Positions 28,582 through 40,138 of a DNA stretch of 64,000 nucleotides are shown piece by piece. The translations under genes were made by a program, and so were the position numbers. Origin of the DNA: Candidatus Sodalis pierantonius str. SOPE (lineage in GTDB: Bacteria > Pseudomonadota > Gammaproteobacteria > Enterobacterales > Enterobacteriaceae); contig NZ_CP006568.1 of assembly GCF_000517405.1 (NCBI RefSeq), positions 1,178,001-1,242,000 on the forward strand. Reading direction: 5' to 3'. Within the stretch, counting starts at the first letter, position 1. The number at the start of each line of letters is the position of its first letter. The notes below the pieces were generated by a model that was not told the DNA's origin, made no database searches, and saw only the letters and a program-made list of their open reading frames with translations.

Positions 28582-31384
28582 TCAGTCCAGCCATTGGCGC
28601 CAGCAGCGGCCGATCAAGGCGCGCTCGCGGGCGAACTGCGCTACCGGTACCCGACCGGGCAGCGCCAGATGATGAAGGGTATCGTGCAGCGTGGTGTAAC
28701 TGGCGCGCAGCCCATCAGCATCGTCGCCGTCAATAATCCCATGTTGGGCCATCAGCTCGAAGATACGCACATTATCCGACCAGCGCGTCAGTTCGGGCTT
28801 TTCGGCGGCGTGGCGCAACACCAGATACTGCGCCAAAAACTCGATATCGATAATACCGCCCTCGTCCGTTTTGATATCGAAAACGTCAGATTGCTTACTG
28901 GCCAAATGTTGCCGCATCTTGGCGCGCATTTCACTGACCTCGCGGCGCAGCGTAGCGGGATCGCGCCCGCGGCACAGCACGCGGCGGCGAATAGCGTTAA
29001 ACCCCTCTTGCAGAGCCGAGGTACCATAAACCATCCACGCGCGCACCAGCGCCTGATGCTCCCAGGTCCAGGCTTCATTGAGCTGATAATCCTCGAACGC
29101 CGCAAGCGTACTGACCAGCATACCGGCGGAGCCGGAAGGGCGCAGCCTGGCGTCCACTTCATACAGTACCCCCGCCGGGGTCCGGGTACTGAATAAATGC
29201 ATCACCCGCTGCGCCAGCCGCAGATAAAATTGCCGGCCATTGATGACGCGTGGCCCGTCAGTGATGGCGTCATCCGGGCACTGATGTAAAAACAGCAGGT
29301 CCAGATCGGAGCTATAGCCCAGCTCCCAGCCACCGAGTTTCCCATATCCGATAACCGCAAATCCGGCGTCCTGGCCGGCGGCAAAATGCGAAGGACGCCC
29401 GTGACGCGCCACCATTGACTTCCACGCCTGCTGGATAACGGCGTGGATCATGGCTTCCGCCAGATACGTCAAGTGATCGCTGACCTGCATCACCGGTAGC
29501 ACGCCGGCAATATCGGCGGCGGCAATGCGCAACTGCTGCGCCTGCTTGAATTGGCGCAGCGCCTCCAGCTGCTGCTCCTCGTCCTCTTCAGGCACCCGCA
29601 ACAGGTATTGGCGTAGCTCGTCGCCATAGGCCGACGGCGCCGGCGGGTGGTAGAGGGTGGCAGAATCGAGTAATTCATCCAGCAGCAGCGGATGTCGCGC
29701 CAGCTGGCTGGCGATCATCGGCGACGCGGCGCACAGGCGAATCAAGTGCCCCAGCGCGCCGGGGTACTCCAGCAGCAGCTCCAGGTACGTGGTGCGGGAG
29801 ACGATACTGAGCAGCACAGGCGCCAAGCGTTCAAACGCCACGTCCGCCGTGTCGCCATCGCCGATATGCGTCAGCAATCGCGGCATCAGCGCGTCCAGCA
29901 ATTCCCGCCCGCGCGGGCCGAGCGTGCGTTTCGCCACATCGCGACGGAAATCGGCGACATGCTGCGCCAGGCGGGGCCAGGGAACCCCTGCGACGTCGGC
30001 CTCCGACGCTTGCGACATCGGCTCCTGCCACAACGCGGCCGCGGCGCCGGGCGTATCATTATCTTCGGCGTCGGGCGCATCATCGCCTATGAGCTCATCA
30101 AACACCGCCCTCACCGCCTGCATATGGGCGGCCAGCGTCCGGGTGAGCTGCGGCCAGTCCGACTCGTCCATACCCCAGGCCAGACGCGCCTGATTAAGCG
30201 CGTTGACGGGCAGCGTTTGGGTCTGCTGGTCGTTGATGCCCTGCAACAGATTTTCCAGCCGCCGCAGGTAAAGATAAGCTTCGCCCAGGCGCGCGCTTTG
30301 CGCCGGCGCGAGCAGACCCAGTTCGCCTATTGCCGCAAGCGTCGGCAACAGCGCGCGCCTGGAGGCGCGGTTCGCGGCCGCCGCGGATCAATTGAAACAC
30401 CTGGGCGATAAACTCTATTTCACGGATACCGCCGGCGCCCAGTTTGATATTGTCCTTCAACCCGCGCCGCCGCACCTCACGGGCGATCATCTGTTTCATA
30501 TTACGCAGCGACTGGATAACGCTGAAGTCAATGTAGCGGCGGAAGATAAAAGGACGCAGCATACTGCGCAGTTCCTGGCTGTAGCGATCGTCGTCGCCGC
30601 CCATCAGCCGCGCCTTAATCATCGCATAGCGTTCCCAGTCCCGGCCCTGTTCTTGATAATAATCTTCCAGCGCGGCAAAGCTCAGTACCAGCGGCCCGCT
30701 GTCGCCGAACGGCCGCAATCGCATATCCACCCGATAAACAAAACCGTCGACGGTAGGCTGGTCGAGCGCCTTAATCACCCGTTGACCGAGCCGGGTGAAA
30801 AACTGGGCGTTATCCAGCCCGCGGCGGCCGCCGCGGGTGAAACCGTTTTCTGGGTAAGCGAATATCAGATCGATATCGGAGGAGAAATTCAGCTCACCGC
30901 CGCCCAGTTTGCCCATGCCCAAAATCAGCAGCGGCTGAGGGGTACCGTCGGCGCCGTAGGGCGTGCCCCATTCGCGACAACACGCCTGCCACAGCCAGTC
31001 GCGCGCGGCGATAATCAGGGTTTCCGCCAGCTGGCTGAGCTGGGTCAGCGTTTCGCCGGTGTCACACAGGCCGAGGATCTGCGCCCAGCCGATACGTACC
31101 AGCGTACGGCGCCGGAACAGTCGCCGCTCGCGCATTAGCGCGGTCTCATCATCCACCGCCGCCAGGCGAGAGGCCAACAGTCCGGCATAATCCCGCCACT
31201 CGCCCGGTCGAGGCGGCTGCGCCGCCAGCTACTGCAGCCATGCCGGATGACTTATCAGCGCGTCGCTGATGAAATCGCTCATGGCCAGCGCAGAGATGGC
31301 TACGTCGTCCGCCGGCGCCGGCAATGCGGCCGCCGTCTGCTGCCCTTGCTGTTGCAGGATCGGCGGTAGAGGTCGCGTCATCAT
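28582..31384 (-). pseudogene. glnE: glutamine synthetase adenylyltransferase/removase, amber plus frameshift
   Basis: GlnE adenylylates and deadenylylates glutamine synthetase in nitrogen control. The ATG at 31384 follows AAGGAG. After ISHPAWLQ a TAG at 31229-31231 interrupts the frame, which resumes [11 protein letters not shown]. The N-terminal removase domain follows ([20 protein letters not shown]). Near 30355, in a GCGCGCG run, the frame shifts (-2 or +1): [13 protein letters not shown] should continue to [13 protein letters not shown]. The C-terminal domain with [12 protein letters not shown] is intact up to WRQWLD. Two lesions make a full-length product unlikely. Confidence 0.92.
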
Positions 31385-31451
31385 CAAAGAAACTCCTTGC
31401 AGACAAACAGGGCTTAACGGCGGCCCGGTGGCCGCTAACACGTTTTTGCTG

Positions 31452-32747
31452 CTATTTCAGCCAGAATCCCACCTGCGCCAGCGCTTGCCGACGCAAATGC
31501 TCCCTATTCTCGGGTCCTTGCTACACGATTGATTGATGCAACGCTTTCCAGTGCATCAGATAGGCCACGACCTCGGTCGGCCGATAGGCGCCGGATAAGA
31601 CATGAAATGCCATCAGCCGCCGTTCCAGCCGCGGCAACTGTTGCAGGTATTCTTCATCGGACAGCGTGCGGCCGAACGCGACCTTCAATTCCGCGCCGCA
31701 GCGCGCAAGCGTCATGTCGGCGAACTGCCGGTAGGCGCCGGCGAGTTTTTTGCGTGTATCCTCATCGGCGGTATTCTGCCAGACGCTGAACATTAGCCAG
31801 GAGGTCAACGCCAGTTTGGTTTGCAGATAGACGGGCAGATAACAGATCGCCTGCGGATCCGCCCGTTCAGCGGCGATCAACGGCATAATATCCGCCAGCA
31901 GCGCGCGCAGCGCGGTCGTCGCTTTCCGGCGCACCAGGTTACCCATCACGCGGAAGGTCTCGCGTATCAGCGTGATGCCCTCCAGCACGCCGACCTTGGC
32001 CTGCGGATCGCCGCGCAGCCAGAGCTCCTCATGGTATTGCCAATGATCCAGCGCCAGATGCAGCGCCGCGCTCATTCCCTCCTCCACCGTCGCCCGCGCG
32101 GCGGGATTAAGCAGCGGCAGCGGCCGGATGGCGCGCGCAGGATTTCCCCGCTGAAGATGATAACCGCGCGCGGCCTTGCTCAGGCTACCCAAACGAAGGC
32201 CGCCGGCATCGCTCAGCGTCCTGGCGAAGGTAAATAGATCGCGCGCGTTGCCGCTCAGCAATTCCATTTCCAGTTCGCAGATCGGCTCGCTTAGAGGGCC
32301 AGCGCTGACCTCACCTCGATCCAGCACGACCTCAATCTGGCTTTCACCCTGCGTCACCCGCCATTTCTCACGAGCGAAATCGGTGGTGAACAGCGGCTTA
32401 AGGCGCGATTGCAGCGTGGCGGGACTCAGCCCCTCCGGCCACGCCTGCGCCGGCAGCCGTTGCAGTTCCAGCATCGGCCCCAGCAGCGGTACATTATATT
32501 CAGGGTGCTGATGTAATCCGCCGATAACCTGCCCAGCGGTTTTCATCGTCATCTTATATTGCCCGTCCACCTAACGAATGCGTAACCCTATGCCGTGGCG
32601 GCGTAAATCAAAACCGTCCGTCTCAAAATAGCTATTGGTCAATTGCCGGAGCGAATGACCGTCATGGCCCGTCGCCGATAACCGCTGCCGCAGTGCGGGC
32701 AGCGTCTCGGGCTGAACGATAAATTTTAACTCGATTTCTTCATTCAT
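31452..32747 (-). pseudogene. ygiF: CYTH-domain inorganic triphosphatase, two in-frame amber codons
   Basis: Family member that hydrolyses inorganic triphosphate. The start MNEEIELKF shows the CYTH ExExK signature (EIELK) and runs to GIGLRIR, where a TAG at 32571 stops it. The same frame resumes VDGQYKMTMKTAGQVIGGLH and continues with the CHAD-like region (ALDHWQYHEELWLRG) to ALHQSIV. A second TAG at 31521 follows, then the family-like tail ends GFWLK. Nothing else is damaged. It lies upstream of glnE as in E. coli. Confidence 0.9.
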
Positions 32748-33150
32748 AGTTTTAAATGGCCATACCGGTGAAGTTCATTGACGCTTAAGCCATCCCTTGA
32801 TGAGATCAACCACTTGAGATGACAAGTGTTAACGCCTAATCATGGCCTTAATGGACAAAACGGACAAGCCCAACGGCACTTTTCGTGCCAGGCGTGGTCA
32901 AAAGTTTTCATCGCTTTTGACGCGTTTTGTCATTTTCATCCCTCACAACCGCCACCGGCGGCGAAGAGGGCACGCCGCGCCCGTAGCCGCGCGGCGCCGG
33001 CCCGTGGATGCCGGCCTCATCGTGTAGCGGCATCGGCAACGGCCTGGCGCGGGTCCGAGAGTTAAGAGTGTTCTCATTTCGGACCCGACGTTGCGTCGTC
33101 AAACTGAAGCCACTACTATCGTGCAACATTTGCTTAAAAATGACGGAATA
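32748..33150. other. intergenic region between divergent ygiF and ygiM
   Basis: About 400 bp. The short frames here have no family resemblance. It should hold the divergent promoters; a Cys-poor, GC-rich tract at 32950-33030 looks non-coding. In E. coli these two genes are also divergent. No further element was recognised. Confidence 0.4.
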
Positions 33151-33771
33151 ATGCTGAAATTACGCCATATTTACTTCGCCGCGCTCGGTCTGGGTCTCGC
33201 CTGCGCCGCCAGCGCCGACGAGCAACGTTATGTTTCCGACGACCTGCTGACCTATATACATAGCGGCCCGGGCAACCAATATCGCATTGTCGGCACCTTG
33301 AATTCCGGCGACGCCGTTACGCTTATCGGCCAAAACGACGACGCCGGCTTTGCGCAGGTGCGCAATGAAAAGGGTCGCACCGCGTGGATCCCGCTGGACC
33401 AGTTGAGCGCCCAGCCCAGCCTGCGCACCCGGGTGCCGGCGCTGGAGCAGCAGGTGCAGGATCTGACGCAAAAGCTCAATACCCTCGATGCCGGTTGGAA
33501 TCAGCGCACCGCCAACATGCAGAAAAAAGTAGCCACCAGCGATGGCGTTATCAATGATCTCAAGAAGCAGAATCAGGCGCTGAAGGATCAACTCACGACG
33601 GCGCAGAAAAAAGTCAACGCGGCGGCGGTTCAGCTTGACGATAAACAGCGCACCATTATCATGCAGTGGTTCATGTATGGCGGCGGCGTGGCCGGCGTTG
33701 GCCTGCTGTTGGGCCTGTTGCTGCCCCATATCATTTCCCGTCGCAAAAAAGACAACCGCTGGATGAACTGA
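33151..33771 (+). CDS. ygiM: SH3-domain membrane protein YgiM
   Basis: 206-residue exported and membrane-anchored protein (TIGR04211 type). The ATG at 33151 gives MLKLRHIYFAALGLGLACAASADEQRY, a signal peptide. A bacterial SH3 domain follows (SGPGNQYRIVGTLNSGDAVT..GRTAWIPL), then a coiled coil (ALEQQVQDLTQKLNTLDAG). The C-terminal transmembrane helix is WFMYGGGVAGVGLLLGLLLP, with a basic tail ending DNRWMN. An upstream in-frame ATG at 33091 lacks family support. The function in the envelope is unknown. It precedes cca as in E. coli. Confidence 0.93.
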   Translation: MLKLRHIYFAALGLGLACAASADEQRYVSDDLLTYIHSGPGNQYRIVGTLNSGDAVTLIGQNDDAGFAQVRNEKGRTAWIPLDQLSAQPSLRTRVPALEQQVQDLTQKLNTLDAGWNQRTANMQKKVATSDGVINDLKKQNQALKDQLTTAQKKVNAAAVQLDDKQRTIIMQWFMYGGGVAGVGLLLGLLLPHIISRRKKDNRWMN

Positions 33772-33872
33772 GCCGCGCGCCCGCTACGGCGCCGGTGAAT
33801 CGCGCGCGCGATACGGCTACACTCAATGGATAGTACCGATAAAGGTAACACCGGCTTTGCCAGGAGTGAATT

Positions 33873-35120
33873 GTGAAAAAATATCAGGTGGGCGGTGCCG
33901 TGCGTGACGGTATCTTGCAGCTCCCCGTCACGGAAAGAGACTGGGTCGTGGTCGGCGCGACGCCGCAAGACATGCTGGCGCAGGGTTATCAGCAGGTCGG
34001 CAAAGACTTCCCGGTTTTCCTACACCCCGAGAGCCGCGAAGAGTATGCGCTGGCGCGCACGGAGCGCAAATCCGGTCAAGGGTATACCGGTTTCATTTGC
34101 TACTCTTCGCCGGAAGTCACGCTGGAAGAGGATTTGCGCCGCCGCGATCTCACCATCAACGCCATCGCCCGCGATGACCACGGCAATCTGATCGATCCCT
34201 ATCAGGGGCAGCGCGATATCCGCCAGCGCTGGCTGCGTCATGTCTCCGACGCCTTTGGCGAAGATCCGTTGCGGGTGCTGCGGGTCGCCCGTTTTGCCGC
34301 GCGTTTTGCCCATCTGAATTTTCGCATTGCGCCGGAAACGCTGGCGCTGATGCAGCACATGACCGATGAGCTGCCGCAGCTGGCCCCCGAGCGGGTCTGG
34401 AAAGAGACCGAGCGGGCGTTGGCAACCCGTAACCCGCAAGTCTATTTTCAGGTGTTGCGCGACTGCGGCGCGTTGAAAACATTGTTCCCGGAAGTGAATG
34501 CGCTGTTTGGCGTCCCTGCGCCGGCAAAATGGCATCCGGAAATCGATACCGGCATTCATACCCTGATGACGGTATTGATGGCGGTCCGGCTATCGGACGA
34601 TATCGCGGTACGTTTCGCCACGCTTTGCCATGATGTGGGCAAAGCGCTGACCCCGCGCGAATTGTGGCCCAGCCATCACGGCCACGGCCCGGCTGGGGTG
34701 AAAGTGGTGGAAGGACTGTGCCAACGTCTGAAAGTGCCCAATCCGCTGCGTGATTTAGCGAAGATCGTGGCCCAATACCATGACCTGCTGCACGGCGCCG
34801 AGAGCCTGACGCCGAAGACGCTGGTAAAATTGTTCAGCGCCATTGATGTCTGGCGCCGGCCGGAGCGTCTGGAGCAAATGATCCTCGTCAGCGAAGCCGA
34901 CGCCCGCGGACGTACCGGTTTTGAAAACCATCCCTATCCGCAGGGAGATTTCCTGCGCGAAGCGTTCCGCGTGGCTGCGTCGGTTACCGCGCGCGACGTT
35001 ATCACGGCGGGATTCAACGGCGCCGAAATCGGCGAGGAGCTCACCCGGCGGCGCCAGCAGGCCCTGGCCAGTTGGAAGCGACAGCAGACAAGCAGCGACA
35101 CCGAAACCATTCAGGACTGA
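33873..35120 (+). CDS. cca: multifunctional CCA tRNA nucleotidyltransferase
   Basis: Adds and repairs the 3' CCA of tRNAs. 415 residues: N-terminal class II nucleotidyltransferase with GGAVRDGIL (residue 8) and the [11 protein letters not shown] signature, then a C-terminal HD phosphohydrolase domain ([15 protein letters not shown] with [10 protein letters not shown]). GAGTG precedes the ATG. Length and motifs match E. coli. The frame is intact, as expected for an essential tRNA function. Confidence 0.97.
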   Translation: MKKYQVGGAVRDGILQLPVTERDWVVVGATPQDMLAQGYQQVGKDFPVFLHPESREEYALARTERKSGQGYTGFICYSSPEVTLEEDLRRRDLTINAIARDDHGNLIDPYQGQRDIRQRWLRHVSDAFGEDPLRVLRVARFAARFAHLNFRIAPETLALMQHMTDELPQLAPERVWKETERALATRNPQVYFQVLRDCGALKTLFPEVNALFGVPAPAKWHPEIDTGIHTLMTVLMAVRLSDDIAVRFATLCHDVGKALTPRELWPSHHGHGPAGVKVVEGLCQRLKVPNPLRDLAKIVAQYHDLLHGAESLTPKTLVKLFSAIDVWRRPERLEQMILVSEADARGRTGFENHPYPQGDFLREAFRVAASVTARDVITAGFNGAEIGEELTRRRQQALASWKRQQTSSDTETIQD

Positions 35121-35666
35121 GCCGCCGTCGTGGACGCCGCACCCAGGACGTCGACGGGCAGGCCCCCTGCCGAAGCAGTGTGCCACGCGGCCGCGAATTA
35201 AGCCTAGCGCCTATCGGTGGCGTCCGCTGCACTTTTCCGCCCTGCCCGCGATCTGGCGTTATTACCACATCCCAGCGACGGGTTGGGCGCTTTTGCGCTC
35301 CTCGGCGACATCGGCGCAGCGAGAGCGGCCGATGACGTCCGATCAGCCGACCAAGACCCAATACACCGCCGCCGCCAGAATAAAGCGATAGATGGCAAAC
35401 GGCACGAACGAGATGCGTTTGATGATTTGCAGGAAGAATTTGATGGCGAGCAGGGCCACCACGAAGGCGGTGACGAAGCCGATGGCGAACATCGGAAAAT
35501 CCTGCCAAGCGAGGAAAGGCAGGCTTTTGTAGAGATCAAGCACCGTGGCGCCCAGCATCATCGGCACCGCCAATATAAAGGAAAACTCCGATGCGGCATA
35601 ACGGCTGACGCCGACCAAAAGACCGCCGATGATGGTGGCGCCGGAGCGGGAAAAGCCCGGCCACAG

Positions 35667-36980
35667 AAGCCTGTTTAGAAATTTGTGTATTTGCCTGATT
35701 TTGATATGTTCAATCCAACATCAAAAACAGGTTAATTTATGGACGAAAAACAGTTGCAGGCTCTGGCTAACGAACTGGCCAAAAATCTCAAAACCCCTGA
35801 AGATATCAGTCACTTCGATCGGCTGCTGAAAAAAATCAGTGTCGAAGCAGCTCTCAATGCCGAAATGACCCATCACCTCGGCTACGATAAAAATCAGCCT
35901 AAACCGGGGACCAACGCCCGCAACGGCTATTCCACAAAAACCGTTACCACTGGCGATGGCCCGCTGGCGCTGCGTACTCCGCGCGATCGTGACGGTTCCT
36001 TTGAACCGCAACTGGTGAAGAAGAACCAGACCCGGATTACCGGGATGGATAACCAGATTTTATCGTTGTACGCTAAAGGGATGACCACCCGCGAGATCGC
36101 CGCCGCGTTCAAAGAGCTGTATAACGTCGATGTCTCGCCGGCGCTGGTCTCAAAGGTCACCGATGCGGTCATGGAGCAGGTTGTCGAATGGCAAAACCGG
36201 CCTCTGGATGCAGTCTATCCCATTGTTTATCTTGACTGTATCGTTCTAAAAGTCCGGCAGGACAGCCGCATCATCAACAAATCTGTGTTCCTGGCGCTGG
36301 GCATCAACATCGAAGGCCAGAAAGAGTTGCTAGGTATGTGGCTGGCCGAAAATGAAGGCGCAAAGTTCTGGCTGAACGTGCTGACAGAGCTGAAAAACCG
36401 CGGCCTGAACGATATCCTTATCGCCTGCGTAGACGGGCTGAAAGGTTTCCCTGACGCTATTAACGCGGTGTATTCGGAGGCGCGGCTCCAGCTGTGTATC
36501 GTGCATATGGTGCGCAACAGCCTGCGGTTCGTCTCCTGGAAGGACTACAAGGCCGTCACCCGCGACCTGAAAGCTATCTATCAGGCCCCTACGGAAGAAG
36601 CCGGTTTGCAAGCGCTGGAAGCGTTCTCCAGTGCCTGGGACATCCGCTACCCGCAAATAAGTCGAAGCTGGCAGGCAAACTGGGCCAATCTGGCCACGTT
36701 CTTTGCCTACCCAACGGACATCCGCAAGGTGATCTACACGACCAACGCCATCGAGTCGTTAAACAGCGTGATCCGGCATGCCATCAAAAAGCGCAAGGTG
36801 TTCCCGACCGACGACGCAGTGAAAAAGGTGGTGTGGCTGGCGATACAGGCGACCTCACAGAAATGGACAATGCCTTTGAGGGACTGGCGCATGGCAATGA
36901 GCCGCTTTATTATCGAGTTCGGTGACCGCCTGGACGGTCACTTCTGAGAAAAGGCATTTACACAGAATCCGGTACGGGCT
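35667..36980 (+). mobile_element. IS256-family element, copy 2 (inserted in uppP)
   Basis: 1,314 bp, flanked by perfect 9-bp target duplications CGGCCACAG at 35658-35666 and 36981-36989. Left end AAGCCTGTTTAG; right end (reverse complement) AGCCCGTACCGG. The duplication shows a simple transposition event with no later rearrangement at this site. The right tip differs slightly from that of copies 1 and 3. Confidence 0.95.
35739..36947 (+). CDS. IS256-family transposase, copy 2
   Basis: 402 residues, intact. It is nearly identical to copy 1, with a few substitutions (for example ISHFDRL for LSHFDRL, YNVDVS for YDADVS, YSEARLQ for YPEARLQ). The acidic triad segments [15 protein letters not shown] and NAIESLN are present. 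It is probably active. Confidence 0.95.
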   Translation: MDEKQLQALANELAKNLKTPEDISHFDRLLKKISVEAALNAEMTHHLGYDKNQPKPGTNARNGYSTKTVTTGDGPLALRTPRDRDGSFEPQLVKKNQTRITGMDNQILSLYAKGMTTREIAAAFKELYNVDVSPALVSKVTDAVMEQVVEWQNRPLDAVYPIVYLDCIVLKVRQDSRIINKSVFLALGINIEGQKELLGMWLAENEGAKFWLNVLTELKNRGLNDILIACVDGLKGFPDAINAVYSEARLQLCIVHMVRNSLRFVSWKDYKAVTRDLKAIYQAPTEEAGLQALEAFSSAWDIRYPQISRSWQANWANLATFFAYPTDIRKVIYTTNAIESLNSVIRHAIKKRKVFPTDDAVKKVVWLAIQATSQKWTMPLRDWRMAMSRFIIEFGDRLDGHF

Positions 36981-37627
36981 CGGCCACAGTGCCAAACACT
37001 GGAAACAGCCGATCAAAAAGGCCTGCAGATAGGTCAAATCATCAATGCCCGCCGCACGCGGTTGCTTGGGTTTCAGCCATTCCCCCGCCAGCAGAAGCAA
37101 ACCCCCGACCACCAGAGCATACATGACATACTGCGGCGCGAAGATGGCTTTAATCTACTCATGAAAGACCAACCCCAGCACCACCGCCGGGATCATGCCC
37201 AGCAAGATATGCCCCAAACGCAGACGGCCGCTGCCGATCCCCTCGTGGGGTACCTGGCCAAAATGAATACCGATAAGACCAAACAGCCGACGCCAAAACA
37301 CCACCACCACCGCCAGGATCGACCCCAACTGGATGATAACCTCGAAGGTCTTGGCCTTATCATCCGTGAAGCCAAGCAGGCTACCGACCAATATCATATG
37401 CCCCGTCGAAGAAACCGGCAGAAATTCCGTTAACCCTTCCACCACCCCCAGAATGAACGCGATAACCCACTCGTGCATATCCGCCATACAACGTTTCCCT
37501 CAAAGTCACGACAATAAAAAAGCGGCGGTATGTAAACAGACCAGCCGCTAAATCTCCCGCAAATTGAGACAAACATACGGTAATTTGGTTGCAACCGCAT
37601 GGCCAAATGATTACCGCTACGCTATTT

Positions 37628-37987
37628 TCAGACTTTTCGCCGACCGCGCTCGATGACGACGCCGACATTGGCCGCCTGCGGTACCGCGCCGGGTTTACCG
37701 ATTTTGACGCGTATCCAAGGCAATTTAAACTGGGTCATCAGCCGCTCCGCCGTCTCCTCGGCGACCCGCTCCACCAGCGCAAAACGCTTACCGTTCACGA
37801 GCGACAGCACGGTTTCGGTGACATCCGCATAGCTCAGGCAGTCCACAACATCATCGCTACGTGCCGCCGGGCGGTTGTCCCAGCCCATTTCCAGGTCGAA
37901 AACCAATTTCTGGAGGCGTTGCTGCTCCCAGTCATAGACGCCTATCACCGCCATTACCGTTAATTGCTCAATAAATACAATGTCCAT
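37628..37987 (-). CDS. folB: dihydroneopterin aldolase
   Basis: Folate-pathway enzyme that makes 6-hydroxymethyl-dihydropterin; 119 residues. MDIVFIEQLTVMAVIGVYDWEQ matches the family N-terminus and sets the ATG at 37987, although the frame is open to 38050. Later motifs are CLSYADVTE and FALVERVAEETAERL (with the active-site Glu region). It is divergent from plsY and follows uppP as in E. coli. The frame is intact. Confidence 0.95.
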   Translation of the reverse strand: MDIVFIEQLTVMAVIGVYDWEQQRLQKLVFDLEMGWDNRPAARSDDVVDCLSYADVTETVLSLVNGKRFALVERVAEETAERLMTQFKLPWIRVKIGKPGAVPQAANVGVVIERGRRKV

Positions 37988-38092
37988 GTGCCATACTCGG
38001 TTTTTGTGGCTATCGGATACCACTTCCTCGGGAATATGCGTATTATCCACAGATAGCGAAATAAAACGAATGTTGATGAATGGAATGTGGTT

Positions 38093-38722
38093 ATGAATGT
38101 TATCGCGATTGGCATGATAATCTTCGCCTACCTGTGCGGCTCAGCATCCAGCGCGATCCTGATCTGTAAACTCGCGCGTCTGCCGGATCCACGTACCAGC
38201 GGCTCCGGCAATCCCGGCGCCACCAATGTGCTGCGGCTCGGCGGCAAGCTGGCGGCCGCGGGCGTGATGGTATTCGATATACTCAAAGGGATGATCCCGG
38301 TGTGGATAGGCTACGGCCTCGGTCTGCCACCGTTCTGGCTGGGCCTGGTGGCGATTGCCGCCTGTCTCGGCCATATTTATCCGGTGTTCTTTCACTTTCG
38401 CGGCGGCAAAGGGGTCGCTACCGCCTTGGGGGCTATTGCGCCCATTGGCTATGATCTGTCCGGCCTGATGATAGGCACCTGGCTTCTGACGGTACTGCTC
38501 TCCGGCTATTCTTCGCTGGGGGCGATCGTCAGCGCCTTGATCGCGCCCTTCTATGTCTGGTGGTTCAAACCGCAGTTCACCTTCCCGGTCGCAATGCTCT
38601 CCTGTCTGGTGCTCCTGCGCCACCATGACAATATTCAGCGGCTGTGGCGCGGTCAAGAAAGCCGCATCTGGCGCCGCCGGCAAAAAGACCGGGATATCGA
38701 CCAGCAGCAAAGCAAAAACTGA
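38093..38722 (+). CDS. plsY: glycerol-3-phosphate acyltransferase PlsY
   Basis: Inner-membrane acyltransferase that uses acyl-phosphate to make lysophosphatidate. About 209 residues. Motifs: [13 protein letters not shown] (G3P binding), [13 protein letters not shown], and multiple membrane helices ([38 protein letters not shown]). The ATG at 38093 is preferred; a GTG two codons earlier is possible. The C-terminal end overlaps one arm of a 37-bp imperfect duplication. The frame is intact. Confidence 0.95.
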   Translation: MNVIAIGMIIFAYLCGSASSAILICKLARLPDPRTSGSGNPGATNVLRLGGKLAAAGVMVFDILKGMIPVWIGYGLGLPPFWLGLVAIAACLGHIYPVFFHFRGGKGVATALGAIAPIGYDLSGLMIGTWLLTVLLSGYSSLGAIVSALIAPFYVWWFKPQFTFPVAMLSCLVLLRHHDNIQRLWRGQESRIWRRRQKDRDIDQQQSKN

Positions 38723-38790
38723 CTCAGGCGACGAGCGCCGGCAATGCCTTAACAAAGCAAAAACAGGCTCAGGCGCCGAGTGCCGGTAAT
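38709..38790 (+). repeat. 37-bp imperfect direct repeat across the plsY and tsaD 3' ends
   Basis: The segments 38709-38745 and 38754-38790 match at 32 of 37 positions (both begin AAAGCAAAAAC and contain CTCAGGCG.CGAG.GCCGG.AAT). The first arm covers the plsY stop, the second the tsaD stop on the opposite strand. It looks like a local tandem duplication of the tsaD 3' end that has since diverged. Confidence 0.85.
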
Positions 38791-39788
38791 TCCTCCAGCG
38801 GCCAGCGCGGCCGTACCGACACCGCCAGATCCTCCCGCGTTCCGCCCTGCAGCCGCACCATGCCGGCATAAGCGATCATCGCGCCGTTATCCGTACAAAA
38901 TTCAGGACGGGCGTAGAACACCTCCCCGCCCCGCTGGCGCATCATTTCCCCCAGGCTGGCGCGCAGGGAGTGATTGGCGCTGACGCCGCCGGCCATCACC
39001 AACCGCGAGAAACCGGTGAGATCGAGCGCGCGCCGGCATTTTATCATTAGCGTCTCCACCACGGCGTTCTCGAATGCCCGCGCGATGTCCGCGCGCGTCT
39101 GGTGATCATCGGCGCCGGCGCGAACGGTGTTGGCGGCGAAGGTTTTCAACCCCGAGAAGCTGAATGCCAACCCCGGCCGGTCGGTCATCGGGCGCGGGAA
39201 AGTGTAACGTCCCGGCACGCCCTGCTGCGCCAGACGTGCCAGCATCGGCCCGCCGGGATAATCCAGCCCCAGGAGCTTGGCGGTTTTATCGAACGCCTCG
39301 CCGGCGGCATCATCAATAGACTCACCCAGCAGCCGATATTCGCCGATACCTGTTACCGCGATAAGCTGGGTATGGCCGCCGGAAACCAGCAGCGCCACGA
39401 ATGGGAACACCGGCGGGTTTGCCTCCAGCATGGGCGCCAGCAGATGCCCTTCCATGTGATGCACGGCGACCGCCGGGACCCGCCAGGCATAAGCCAGCGC
39501 GCGGCCGACGGTGGCACCGACCATCAACGCGCCAACCAAACCCGGTCCGGCGGTGTAGGCCACCCCGTTGATATCTGACGCCTGCATACCCGCCTGCGCC
39601 AGCGCCGCCTGAATCAGCGGCACGGTTTTGCGGACATGATCACGGGAGGCCAGCTCCGGCACCACCCCGCCATAATCGGCGTGCAGTTTCACCTGACTGT
39701 ACAGCTGATTAGCCAGCAACCCTTGATGCTGATCGTAAATCGCCACGCCGGTTTCATCGCATGACGTCTCAATACCCAATACGCGCAT
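38769..39788 (-). CDS. tsaD: tRNA threonylcarbamoyladenosine synthase subunit TsaD
   Basis: Transfers threonylcarbamoyl to A37 of ANN-decoding tRNAs, with TsaB and TsaE. 339 residues: [19 protein letters not shown] at the start, metal ligands in [11 protein letters not shown] (HxxxH), [23 protein letters not shown] and [12 protein letters not shown]. The ATG at 39788 fits the family; the frame stays open upstream to 39896. Its partner tsaE starts at 63559 in this window. The frame is intact. Confidence 0.97.
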   Translation of the reverse strand: MRVLGIETSCDETGVAIYDQHQGLLANQLYSQVKLHADYGGVVPELASRDHVRKTVPLIQAALAQAGMQASDINGVAYTAGPGLVGALMVGATVGRALAYAWRVPAVAVHHMEGHLLAPMLEANPPVFPFVALLVSGGHTQLIAVTGIGEYRLLGESIDDAAGEAFDKTAKLLGLDYPGGPMLARLAQQGVPGRYTFPRPMTDRPGLAFSFSGLKTFAANTVRAGADDHQTRADIARAFENAVVETLMIKCRRALDLTGFSRLVMAGGVSANHSLRASLGEMMRQRGGEVFYARPEFCTDNGAMIAYAGMVRLQGGTREDLAVSVRPRWPLEELPALGA

Positions 39789-40138
39789 AGTCATTACCAC
39801 CCTTTTTTGCGGCGCACAGTCTATCATATTCTGCGCTGCGACGAGGCGTTGGGACCACGCTTTGGCGTAAACCGCTATCTTTCCGGCGGCCGTCATGATA
39901 AAAATGCCGGCCTGTCGGTAACCTGACCCAGCAGGATCCGGCGTCGATCGACCGCGATCTTGCTGTTAGCCCCCGTCGCCGCACTAATTAAACGATTACG
40001 CCGATTGATATAGGCTTTTTCATCGGCAGTTCTGCCCAGTGGCGTTTTTTTTGCGCGCCTCTGGCGCTATTTTGCTCCTGACATCAGCGGCTTGTGCCGC
40101 ACGCGGCGCGAGGATCATAAGATCATGCAGCGCGACGC

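Larger units (their letters stand above)
35343..37487 (-). pseudogene. uppP: undecaprenyl-diphosphate phosphatase, IS256 insertion plus amber codon
   Basis: UppP (BacA) recycles undecaprenyl pyrophosphate in the inner membrane. The 5' part has [15 protein letters not shown] and runs to LVFHE, where a TAG at about 37155 interrupts; the frame resumes [20 protein letters not shown]. At CLALWP an IS256 element (35667-36980) is inserted with a 9-bp duplication (CGGCCACAG on the plus strand). Beyond it the gene continues [12 protein letters not shown] to YWVLVG. Other phosphatases (PgpB, YbjG) can substitute in relatives. The lesions are independent. Confidence 0.95.

Noticed and set aside
32571..32573. 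ygiF taken as an intact 349-residue gene starting just after the TAG
   Set aside because: The family N-terminus with the ExExK motif lies in the same frame upstream of the TAG; the shorter frame lacks the catalytic strand.
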